The position numbers were made by a program, and so were the translations under genes. From Gnetum montanum (lineage: Eukaryota > Streptophyta > Gnetopsida > Gnetales > Gnetaceae), in contig MNCI01008409.1 of NCBI GenBank assembly GCA_015680685.1, positions 108,516 to 139,119 of the forward strand: a stretch of 30,604 nt of DNA, written 5' to 3'. The notes under the pieces were generated by a model. The model saw only the letters and a program-made list of their open reading frames with translations. It was not told the origin of the DNA and did not search any database. This document shows, one piece after another, positions 10,571-20,180 of this stretch; position 1 is the stretch's first letter, and every line of letters begins with the position of its first letter.

Positions 10571-11139
10571 TTGAATTCATGACTAACATAAATGCAAACA
10601 TTTAGAAGATTACCTTATCCTCAAGGTAACTTTAGGTAGTTTCACTAGTAATAACAATATTATCTGCGTGGAAGTCCACTGCAACCATATGAGCAATATC
10701 AATAGTGGTAGTAATCACAGTCATGAACATTGGCACCACCAAGGTAGTAATACCCTTACTAACAACTTGATCCACATGGGTATTATGTTCAGCAACCCTT
10801 GTCTCCACATGACTCCTCTAGTCACGTTTCTACTTTTCAATCTCACTACCATCCTTTTAATTATTATTAAACTCATTCTCCACAAGCAAGAAGGAATACC
10901 ACCTCTTACCCTTACCCTTCTCCAGTCACACAGCTACGACCTACTCCACCTATGCAGGTGAAATCCTCTCTCAATTGTAATAATGTAACACTAGGGCTGT
11001 TAATCTAAAATTAGTTCATCAACCAAGTGGTTTAGATACTTGATCAAGGAAAATACCTTTATTCTAACCATGTAGTCTGCCTAAGCCCTTAAATACATAT
11101 GCAGTTGACAACCCTATTCTTCCATCTTCCTTTTTATCA

Positions 11140-11700
11140 AATTCCTTTGAGTTCCCTTCAAACCAAAAATTGCCCAAGATTCATACTGTTATGCTTACTC
11201 ATGTTGTATTTAATTGGATCCATACTGGAAACCTTCTCAAGAAGTTAATAGAACTTGGGAGTCCTTTGATCTATTTGTAGATTGCTAAGAACGAACCATG
11301 CAAAGATTTTCTATGTTCTGGTGTCAATATAATTTCTCATAAGATGTATACTACTTGGAACCTACCTCCTTCAAGGAAGAGAAATATCAGATTAGAATTG
11401 GTAGACCAGTCCATCATTGTTCCATTGGGATTGGTAGAAGACATTGTGACCACTATCTATGGGTGGTCTTATCTTGCTGATTTCCTAGAGATCAACGTGG
11501 GAAACTACAAAGGGAATTTTACAATCATCATGGGAAGGGCATGGCTAAGCACCGTTGATGCTAGGATGGGCATAAGAGAACATTCCTTAGAAATATCCAA
11601 AGAAAATGCATTCAGAAAGATTGAGAAGAAGTGTGTTCCATACATCGTGTACAACGATATAGGGTGTAATTGTGTGCAGAAACTCTGGGCAATGAAATAA
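11140..11700 (+). pseudogene. Element 1 retropepsin (aspartic protease), catalytic Asp deleted
   Basis: Protease that would cut the Gag-Pol polyprotein. The frame at 11344-11700 is open for 118 codons. It contains LELVDQSIIVPLGLVEDI and ends with the conserved IIMGRAWLST block (family LILGRPWLAT), followed by LEISKENAFRKI. Just upstream, at about 11306-11340, KDFL-CSGVNIIS aligns with KALLDIGSGVNLIS of element 2. The two codons for Asp-Ile are missing, so the catalytic Asp is gone through an apparent 6-bp in-frame deletion. A stop also interrupts the region near 11278. The long open stretch is therefore a relic, not a working enzyme. Confidence 0.85.
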
Positions 11701-12204
11701 ACATCTATCTCTACATGCAAGAAGTGTGCATTGGAAGTAGAAATTTAAAGGTGTCTATATGCAACAACCACAAAATAGGAGGGCACCCAATGGTTGACTA
11801 TTGATTCTAAGAGTAGCACACTTTGCATGGAAACAATTGAGAGCTTGACATGCACATATGTCATAGGCATGGATGAACTAGAGTAAGTTCATCACCAACT
11901 CTTTAATGATGCAAATGATGATGCCTATTAGGGAGAGTTGGAAATTCATAAAAATTTCAAGTAAGAGCCCCTTGAACTAAAACTTCTATTGGCTGACATG
12001 TGTTATTAAAAAATGGGAAGTCAGTCATAATTAATGAAAATCTTGCTCTAGAATAGAAAAAAATGCTATTGAATGTGGTTAAAAAATGATTAACAACTTT
12101 TGCTTGGTCATATTCTGAACTCATAGGGATTGATCCTAGGATATGCCAGCATTGCATTTACACTGATCAGGCCATGAAGCCAAAGAGATAGCCATAGAGG
12201 TGAT
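11701..12204 (+). other. Element 1 protease-RT linker
   Basis: This piece connects protease and reverse transcriptase. It keeps similarity to the matching part of element 2 (CAACAACCACA, then an ACCCA-TGGTTGA block near 11790). No conserved domain is expected or seen, and stops are frequent in all frames. Confidence 0.6.
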
Positions 12205-12492
12205 TAAACCTCAAACTAAAGTAGATCATCAAAGAGGAAATTAAACAACTTCTTAAGGCAAGGTTATTTTATCCCATTGTGAATAGTGAGTGGGTTAGTC
12301 CACTTATTATTATGCCCAAGAAAGAGGGAAGTGGTGGGTTTGCATTGATTTTTGGTTGTTGAATATGGAAACATTCAAGGATCATTTTCCATTACCATTT
12401 TTTGATTAGGTGTTAGACACAATATCTAAGCATTGTTACTATAGTTTTCTAGATGGTTATAGTGGCTATAACCAAATCTATATCATGCCTAA
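12205..12492 (+). pseudogene. Element 1 reverse transcriptase, N-terminal part only
   Basis: Ty3-type reverse transcriptase start: IKEEIKQLLKARLFYPI, then SEWVSPLIIMPKKEG (family WVSPVQ.VPKKGG). After a frameshift come VCIDFWLLNMETFKDHFPLP and YYSFLDGYSGYNQI (family CIDFR.LN..T.KDHFPLPF and YFSFLDGYSGYNQI). The sequence stops at MPK, directly before the N at 12493. The remaining fingers, the YxDD palm motif, thumb and connection are missing. The next bases encode RNase H. About 230-260 codons are absent relative to the family's usual length, from memory of the family and not an alignment. Confidence 0.85.
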
Positions 12493-12493
12493 N
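12493..12493. other. N at a reverse transcriptase/RNase H junction
   Basis: A single N sits exactly between the RT fragment and the RNase H fragment. As with the N at 8186, this looks like a scaffold gap placeholder, so the true gap may contain the missing reverse transcriptase sequence. Confidence 0.7.
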
Positions 12494-13039
12494 ATACTAC
12501 ATATATTGCACTAGTTGAAGCATTGTGGATGCACCACTAAAGTACACCACCACAGAAAAAGAACTAATGGCAGTTGTGTTTGCTCTAGAAAAGTTTAGCC
12601 ATTATGTGCTTGAATACAAGGTGTTTGTGCACACGGACTATGGTGCCATCTACTTTTTGATGAATAAGCCAATGATGAACCCCCATGTCATATGGTGGCT
12701 AGTGATCTTACAAGAATTTGATCTCATGATGATAGATTGAAAGGACACTGAGAATGTGGTTGTTGATCACTTGTCTCAGTTACAATGGGACAACAAAGAG
12801 AAAGAAAGCCCACTATCTAATATGTTTCCTAATGAACTCCTTATTTTTGGAGCTATAACTAAATAATTGCCTAAGGAGCCTAAATATTATGGTGGCATTC
12901 TCACCTATCTTCTCACCTAAGAGATGCCACAAGGGTTGGACCACTAGAAGAAACAATAGTTTCTTCACTAGGTAAAATGCTTCATGCAGATCAATGGAAA
13001 CCTCTATAAGGTGTGCACTGATGGTCCAATTTGTTGGTG
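12494..13039 (+). pseudogene. Element 1 RNase H and connection to integrase
   Basis: RNase H would remove the RNA strand of the RNA-DNA hybrid. It begins within IYCTS-SIVDAP (family IYYASRTLDDAQ), then KYTTTEKELMAVVFALEKF and HTDYGAIYFLMNK (family TTEKELLAVV.A..KFR and TDH.AL.YL). An open stretch covers 12525-12740. NVVVDHLSQL (family N.VADHLSRL) follows near 12755. From 12800 a linker leads to the integrase. The N-terminal catalytic Asp region lies in the missing segment at 12493. Stops are scattered. Confidence 0.85.
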
Positions 13040-14181
13040 TGTCCTTGATGCTGATCAACTACATGTTCTCCAAGATGTTCATGAAGGTCCTTGTAGAGGC
13101 CACTATGCTGGGAGATGCATGGTCGAAAATCCCTAACGATAGGGTACTATTGGCCAAAAATCTTTAGGGATGCTCATCAATATGTCCACTCTTGGAAATG
13201 ATGCCAACAAGATGGTAGAATTATTGATCAAATGGAGGGAACTCAACAATGAATTCAACCATTAGAACCCTTTGACATTTGGGGCATTAATTTCATGGGT
13301 TCCATCACACCCATGTCAAATAGAAAGGTGTACATCATAGTTGCTGTTAACTATTGTAAAAAATGGGTAGAAGAAGTAGTCATCATCGACTGTACATCTT
13401 TTACTATTGCTCGGTTTGTACAAAACAATATTGTAAATAGGTTTGGTATGCCACATGCGTTAATTTTTGATAATGAAACTCTATAGGCACTACCTTTTGG
13501 AAGCTCATGCAATGCCTGGGGGTTGAACATAAACTCACAACACCCTACTACCCCCAAGCCAATGATCAAGCTAAGGTTAGTAATAGGGAAATCATAAGGA
13601 TTCTAACAAGAAATATTAACAAATATAGGAAATATTGAACCACAAAACTTAACAATGCCCTTTGGGCCTACTGCTCAACATGGAAACTTCCTATAGGCTA
13701 CTCTCCTTATAAGCTTGTGTATGGAAAATTACCAACACTTCCTATTCAATATAAGCTTTGTACACTTTCAACAACATATGACCTCAACCTTGACTTCAGT
13801 CTAGCGTAAAAAGAAAGACTAATAAATCTCAACTTGATAGATAAAAACTAATTGGTGGCCCTATCATCTAATGAGTTGTATAAGGAATTCAACAAAAAAT
13901 GCCATGACGTTAAAATTAGAAAACTCAAATTTCAACCAGGAGATAAGGTTCTCTACTTGAACCCCACACACATACCTCAATGAACTAAGTTCCAAACATT
14001 GTGGGAGGGACCTTATATAATTTATAAAACTTTTCCTTCTAGGGCCATGATGATCTACAAACTTGAGAGCCCAAACAAGAAACAACTGGTCAACATACAA
14101 GAAGTTAAACCTTTCCATGTGCATAAGCTAAAAAATACAACAAATGTCTCATTGGATGGACAACCATGCTCAATATTTTGA
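13040..14181 (+). pseudogene. Element 1 integrase, two catalytic residues replaced
   Basis: DDE integrase inserting the element cDNA into chromosomes. The zinc-binding start (LQDVHEGPCRGHYAGR, with both His) lies near 13057-13105. The core starts at WGINFMGS, where the family has WGIDFMGP: the first catalytic Asp is Asn (AAT, 13289-13291). The second Asp survives in LIFDNET (13469-13471). The third motif reads YYPQANDQAKVSNREI, with the catalytic Glu replaced by Lys (AAG, 13573-13575; family QAEVSNREI). LNNALWAYCSTWKLPIGYSPY follows. The C-terminal part has FQPGDKVLYLN and WEGPYIIYKTFPSRAMMIYKLE. The last open stretch ends at 14181 without a chromodomain. Several stops and a frameshift occur, and both replacements are single G-to-A changes. 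Confidence 0.88.
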
Positions 14182-16182
14182 ATCTCCTTCTTGGGGGAGA
14201 TGGCCATCCATGTTAACTATATAAGTAGCTCTTCAGTTTTTCACAGTTTTTATTTTACACATTTTTGTTTTGCAACTTTTTGTTTTACACATTCTTTATT
14301 TTACATCTTCTTGTTTTCATGTTATTAATATTTTCTAAGTTTTTTACAACATCATTAGTACATTTGCTATTTCTTGAATATTTTATACTTTCTTTTATAT
14401 TTTTTTTATTCTAGTGTGATTTTCTAACTTTTTATTAATAATTGCAAGGCACAGTGGTAATTTGTTGCTTGATGGTGGTATGTACTATGTTGTTATTTGA
14501 TTGTTGGTGTTCAAATTATAGCTTTGAATTTTGTTATTGATAATAAGGACATGGTTTCTTTTCATGTAATAGGCAATGATTCCACAACATACACTCATCC
14601 ATAAAATCTATGGTTTTCCTTGTTTTGGAAATGTGCAGTTCTTTTTTCATTAATAAAACTATAATGAATTTAGACTTTGGTAGTTTACAGAATTACAAAG
14701 GATTCAAAGGTTTGAATAGGGTGTGACTTAAAGGGGATTCAGTATTCTTTGTGCTTTTCTACTTGCTTGGGTGCATGTGTGTTTTCATGGATTTCTTACT
14801 ATTCTATGTCAACCAATAAAGGAAGTTGAATAAGTCTTTGTATGGTGTGGTTCTTATGAAAAAAAAAAAAGAAATGAAGGAAATAAAAAAAGAAGTCTTT
14901 ACATGGTGTGGTTCCCATTTGAAAAAAAAAAGGGAATTCAAAGCACATCCCTTAGACAAAATAAATAGGCTACAAGCACTAGTTATGGAACCAAAAAGAC
15001 ATGTTACCCATGCCTAAAGGTCCCCTCTAACTAAGGCTCTTCCTCACTTCTTACTTCTCTTTTCTTCTCTAATAAGGAACAATGGTTGTTCCATGGGATT
15101 ACTCTTATGTCTCGGGGGCAGGGGGTTGGTGGGGATGGACTGGTCTTAGAATGATGATACGAAGTCACTGAACATGGTTGGTTTTGGTATAGACTAAGGA
15201 TGGATCTTATCAAGTCATTTAACCATAAAATTCACAAGGGACTACATGTAACCTTAATTAGGAACTCTATTCCACTCGCTCTCATCAATTTATGCTTTTC
15301 ATGTTTCACCTCACTGCTAGTTTCATGTTCTTGTTCGATGTCCTGGTTTGATGTGTCGAAATTCTTAGGTAGTTTCTTTTGAGTTTTTGTACTTAACCTT
15401 CCATAACCATTAATCATCCATGGGGTCCATAGACTTCTTGTTTTGAAGTTATGCAAGGGTAATAGAAGGCCTATGTCTACTTTGTGGAGAACTCACTAAC
15501 ATATCTTTTAGTTGGGTTAGTTAAGTTCTTTATCCTTAGACACTCTTAATAATAAAATCCTTTTGTTACCTCATAAATGACATCCAATTGTGCACATCTT
15601 CACAACCTTTTCGAATGAACTTTCCTCTTTATTATTGTGAATTCTAAAACCCTCTTCAAATATTTCATCCTATTTAAACTTTTTCTAATTTAACGGACCA
15701 CTTATATATATTATCCTATTTATTAATCTTCCCACTAACACTCCTAAAGGAATCAATCTATCATAATTACAGCCTAGATGAGTGTAACCATCAACGAGAC
15801 AAGTTACTTACCAGCTATGTGTTACATATCACATACTAATTCATGATTTTATTGTGATTATAGTGGGAAGCATGGACTAGAAGCAAAAATATCTTCACCA
15901 AGGATGATGCAAAAATATCAATGAGCTGTTGGATCATGGGATCTTCTCTCTTTCTCTTCAGCTACCAAGAGGTGTTGGATGTTAGTTTTATCCAAGGTGT
16001 TCACTTCTCTTATCATGAACACCCAATTTTGTAAAGATTGTAACTCTATACACTTGGGCACTTAGAGTTTGTCTATTCCATCTAAGTTAGTTTGTATGTT
16101 AGTTAATAATCCCATACCTCCCTAATATATTGTAAGGAACTTGTTCCTTCTCTTCTTCACTTGAGGATGAGTTTTCATTTAG
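14182..16182 (+). other. Element 1 long non-coding region between pol and 3' LTR
   Basis: About 2 kb with no open frame resembling a protein, consistent with the long 3' region of Athila/Tat elements. It begins with GGGGGAGATGGCCATCC, also found in element 2 near 19420-19440. TTTTGTTTTACACAT-type short repeats follow at 14230-14310. A block with CATGGTGTGGTTCCCA at 14900 matches CATGGTGTGGTTCTCA on the minus strand of element 2 near 18890. No env-like protein was recognised. The small frames at 14826-15456 are poor matches to anything. Confidence 0.7.
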
Positions 16183-16183
16183 T

Positions 16184-16193
16184 CATGGGGGTA
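16184..16193 (+). other. Polypurine tract of element 1
   Basis: CATGGGGGTA lies directly before the TGATGAG start of the 3' LTR, the expected primer site for plus-strand cDNA. Element 2 carries the identical 10 bases at its own LTR border. Confidence 0.75.
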
Positions 16194-16818
16194 TGATGAG
16201 TCATGTTCTAACATACTTCAATATCAGAGATCTAATATTGAAGTCTCGATATTAGATACTTGATATTGGAGCTTAGGATGCATTATCAGATATTTAATAT
16301 CATAGGGTATATTCTGGCCTATAAAGATAGCACTTAGGCTCATGATTTTGATATTAGTTTTTGTCATTGTTAGTGAAGCTCTTGCAGGTTTTTTTCTAGA
16401 GCTAGAATATTTTCTGAGTGCCCACAGTAGGATTTTGAGTGTGTACAAACTTTGTTTGAGCACTGATGTACCTGAACACAACAATGCGATGAGAATAAAA
16501 ACAAACCCTTTTGATAATCCTTGCAGCACTGAGAATATATTAATGTTTCCTTTAATGCACTTTATTTTCATGTACTTTACTTTAATGCATTTAAATTAAG
16601 CAATTTATTTTTAGTTGTTAATAAACAAAAGCATGACTACTTCAAGCATACATATAGTGCTTGGTAAGCCAAAAATGCTTAACATTTGGTAGCCTAGCAA
16701 CGCTATATGTGTTTAGGATGTGTTCAGGAAAGTGGGATGGGTACTTGTGTTAGGCTAGCTAGGCTGTAGATAAATTAGATCCTAAATTATTCTACCTTTC
16801 ATTATTATTGTAGGTGAT
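16194..16818 (+). repeat. 3' LTR of element 1, first part
   Basis: Starts TGATGAGTCATGTTC and follows the 5' LTR to its base near 8310 (TTATTGTTGTAGG). It is then cut by element 2 at the GTGAT target duplication. TATA-like TATAAAG lies at 16320-16326. It continues at 23733. Confidence 0.92.
16814..16818. repeat. Target-site duplication GTGAT, left copy (element 2)
   Basis: GTGAT stands immediately before the TGATGAG end of element 2 and is repeated exactly at 23728-23732. Removing element 2 and one copy restores a continuous element 1 LTR. Confidence 0.95.
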
Positions 16819-17570
16819 TGATGAGTGGCAAGGTACCCCCTACACTCAACCATATGAATACGAGCATTACATGCGGTCGAACTCCAAGGACTAAGTGCTT
16901 ATGTGCCCTAATGGAACACTTAAGGTTAATCAAGTATTGTCTTCCCAAACTTACTTGTATTGTCATGGTTGTATGGTTAAGTAAGTCTGAGGTATATGAT
17001 TTTTATGTCTTTTCTCTTTTTAATGCCTATGCTAACAATGGAAAGGGTGAAGAAACTAAGTGACTAACTTTTGCTAACTAAGTTGTAATTTCCCTAGCAC
17101 CAGTATTCGTTCCCACTTGCCGCACACACCCTAAAATGGTACAATGCTTTTGGGATTACCAAAAGCTATTCATTACTGGGTTACCTAGCCTTGCACACAT
17201 GCTCGAAGCGGTCGTATTGAATGCACTTACCTAGGAGAGTTGAGGGTTGAGAGAGAATTATCTAGGAAAATAGTTAAACATTTAATAGTAATTAAATCCT
17301 ATTTAGCTTAGTCCATGCACTGCAAGGTTTACCTAAAATTTCATGTTTATTTCTATACAAAAATATATGCTCAGGTACAATTTGCTCAAATAAAGCGGGC
17401 ACATGGAAATTATTCTATCTCTAGAATGGAAAAACTGCCAGAGTTTAGCTAAGGGTCTAGATCTAGATTATGAAACAAGGGAAAGCCACCTCTTATTTAT
17501 AGAATTGGTGACATGCTACGATATTGCCTACATGATATCACAGAGGCCGACATGATATCATAGCTCATCA
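16819..17570 (-). repeat. 3' LTR of element 2
   Basis: In plus orientation it starts TGATGAGTGGCAAGG and ends ATAGCTCATCA. Compared with 22926-23727 it has lost about 7 bp near 16875 (GTGATCT-type segment) and about 30 bp near 17398. It has also lost many CpG sites, for example GATATCGCG-type blocks that read GATATCA here. A TATA box on the minus strand lies at 17492-17501. Confidence 0.92.
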
Positions 17571-17580
17571 TACCCCCATG
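17571..17580 (-). other. Polypurine tract of element 2
   Basis: On the minus strand CATGGGGGTA precedes the 3' LTR start TGATGAG. It is identical to the tract of element 1. Confidence 0.75.
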
Positions 17581-19420
17581 ATTGAATGAAAACTCGTTTT
17601 TGAGTTCCTTACAAAATATTGGAAAGGTATGGGATTATTTACTTGAATGACACTAATGGTAGATGGGGTGACATGTGAATGGATCATCATTACAATACAT
17701 GACAAAAGTTAGTGTTCATGACAACAAGAGTGAACACTATACACATTTGACATCCAGTCTTATTTTGCAGCTGAGAGAGAAGAGAGAAGAGAGAGAGAGA
17801 AAAGAAGAAGTTTGCTGCTGCCAACGCCAAGATTGTGCCTTTCATTGTCTATCCATAAGTTTGCCATCAATCTTGTTCCTTGTATAACTATTCCAGCACC
17901 AGTCCATTCCAAGTATTCTCTCTAGATCCAATCCATTGTTGTATGATTGCCATCTGCACACACAACATAGTCTTATATTAGCAAGGGTAAATGAATCACA
18001 ATGCAGTTAATAACCTGCCTCAGTGTAAGGTCCATTGGCTAAGTTGTGGAATGGCTAATGTGGATTTGGAGATATAATATTGGTGGCTACCTAAGGTGTA
18101 GGAGTTAAGAAAAAATCAAAAAATTAGACCAGGACCCCCATGACTGAGAGCAAACCTCCAGTAGCGAGAGAATGGAAAAAGATAAGGAATAAGAAAGATG
18201 GAGAAAAAGAAAAAATGGCAACGTCAATAAAATGAATGTTAAAGATGGAGATGAACAAAATAAATGGTGATTGCAGAAATGTTTAAGGGAAAGAAATTAA
18301 CAGATGCACCAAATAGGAATGCCAGTGGGTCCTCCCCAAAGTAGGCTCATACCCTTAATGCCCTAACAATCCCATATTTAAAGAGTCCATAGGCTCTAGA
18401 AATGTCATTTGGAAGCAAGAGTTAAATTCTTAACCACAAGAGTGTACCAAAAAGAAAACAATGCATCAACCAAAATATGAACTGTTGATACAACCAGCAA
18501 TGAGGTGAAAAGTGGAGGAAGAAGGATAGAGAGAAGAGAATGGAATGGAGTCTCAAGAACAAGGTGGTGTACAACCCCTTGTGTATTAATGGTTAATGTG
18601 ACTTAGTAGATCCCATTCCAAATCCGGCCTCAAACAATCCACATCCAATGACTTCACATGAATACACTTGGCCAATCCATCCACTCGAAGTAACAAGAAT
18701 GTCTCCACCAAAGAGTCACCACCATTCAGATGAAACAAGAAAGAAGATAGGAAGCAGGGAAGGGCCTTAGTTAGAGGGAACATTTTTGTTTAGTTCCATA
18801 ACTAGTGTTTGTAGCCCAAATGATTATTTCATCTAAGGTTGTGCTTTGAATTCTCATTTCTTCTTTTTGTGTGTTTATACGTGAGAACCACACCATGCAA
18901 AGACTTTGTTATTTTTATTTTTATTAGCTTAGATTCCCGAAAATGAAGCAAAGTCGGAATGGTCAAGAAGAAAACATCAAATCTCCTAGAAGTCACACCC
19001 TTTCAATCCTTGAGTCCTTCCTTAGTTTGAGAAATGCCCAGTCACCAATTCATTGATAGTTCTTATTATTGAGAAAGGGGATTGTACAATTCCAAGCCAA
19101 GAGAGACCATAGAAATTTATGGATGTATGGATGAAGTGGACTCATTGCCTGTTATATCAAAAGAACCATATCGTAGTATCAACATCATAACTTAAAGGTA
19201 AAAACCAAACATTAGAAATCAATGGAATACAGTTCATATTACCATCAAGAGCACTTATTAAGTGAAAAACTTAACAAAACAAAATAAACAAAGACACAAA
19301 GAAATGAAAGAGTATGAATGATGTTGTAAAACAAAAACAAGGAAAGTTAAAGAAATTTGTAAAAAAAAAAATGTGTAAAACAAAAACTTAAAAATGAACT
19401 AAGGGCCTTGATTGATTAGC
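17581..19420 (-). other. Element 2 long non-coding region before the 3' LTR
   Basis: This corresponds to 14182-16182 of element 1 and shares short blocks with it: TTTTGTTTTACACAT-like repeats near 19360 and CATGGTGTGGTT near 18890. No protein resemblance was found in any frame. It contains the GA-rich microsatellite at 17773-17810. Confidence 0.65.
17773..17810. repeat. GA-rich microsatellite
   Basis: A run of GAGA and GAAGA units interrupted by A runs, inside the non-coding part of element 2. The matching region of element 1 has no such run, so it arose locally. Confidence 0.75.
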
Positions 19421-19720
19421 ATAGGTGGCCATCTCCCCCATTATTGAATTGAAAGGGAGAGATCCAAAATAATGAGCACTTGTTTGAATATTTTAGAAGT
19501 GTCCAACTTCTCCCAATTGATGTTTTCAAGTTAAGGGTTGGAAGTTGGCAATGCTCTTGCTCCAATGTATCTATGCTTTCGATGTGAGCGCATGTTGGTC
19601 CCTCAGTCAGTTCCATGCACATTGGTGAGTTGCTTCTCTGATCATCTATCAACCACTGGGTGTTTTCTTGTTGTGTGGTTGCTACATACAGGCATTTTTA
19701 TATGTTAACTTCCTGGGCAC
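19421..19720 (-). pseudogene. Element 2 linker fused to the integrase tail (pol deletion junction)
   Basis: Minus-strand frame of 78 codons from 19652. Its start, TQWLIDDQRSNSPMCMELT, matches the linker after the element 1 protease (near 11785-11835). Its end, NKCSLFWISPF followed by NNGGDGHLC, matches the last codons of element 1 integrase and the border beyond (QPCSIF, then GGDGHP, 14160-14205). The junction is therefore somewhere near 19460-19560, and about 2 kb or more of pol (RT, RNase H, integrase) is missing. The open frame is a product of the deletion, not a new gene. Confidence 0.7.
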
Positions 19721-20180
19721 ATTAGTTGCATGTAGGAAATGCTGAACATTCCTGTACGCCATCACCCTCTGTGTCATTGTATGTGATGCATGGAGCTTTC
19801 TTCTTCTCGATCTTCCGAAAAGTGTTTTCCTTAGATATTTCTATGGAAAGATTGTAGATTCTTAGGCATGCATTAATGGTACTTAGCCATGCCCTTCCCA
19901 TTATTATTGGGAAGTCCCCTTTGTCATTGTTTACTTGTATCACTAGGAAATCAGCTAGGTATGACCAACCACAGATAGTGGTAATGATGTCCTCCACTAA
20001 TCCCAAGGGAACAGTGATGGATTGGTCAGCCAACTCTAAGAGAATATTTCTCTTCTTGAGTGGAGGTAGGTTCTAGGCTTTATACATTTCTTGCGATATT
20101 AAGTTGACTCCAGAACCTATGTCCAGAAGAGCTTTATGAGGTTCATTCCCAACAACTTGGAGATAGATTAGGGGGCTTCC
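19721..20180 (-). pseudogene. Element 2 retropepsin, catalytic motif intact
   Basis: Aspartic protease of a Ty3-type Gag-Pol. The minus strand encodes LLDIGSGVNLISQEMY (about 20140-20085) with the catalytic Asp in DIGSG. One in-frame TAG near 20075 follows, then NLPPLKKRNILLELADQSI, TVPLGLVEDI and IIMGRAWLST (about 19895). SIEISKENTFRKI comes next. The 103-codon open stretch at 20033-19722 covers the second half. Apart from the single stop, this is the best preserved protein domain in the window and the reference for reading the element 1 copy. Athila/Tat proteases have the same LADRS..P.G.VEDV layout. Confidence 0.88.

Noticed and set aside
10668-10961. Histidine-rich open frame of 97 codons
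   Set aside because: It lies downstream of the gag zinc knuckle in a proline/glutamine-rich linker region and is a shadow of it. No metal-binding family fits.
16342-17063. Open frames in and between the LTRs (16342-16599, 16818-17063)
   Set aside because: They lie within LTR sequence of elements 1 and 2, cross LTR borders, and are not conserved in the partner LTRs.
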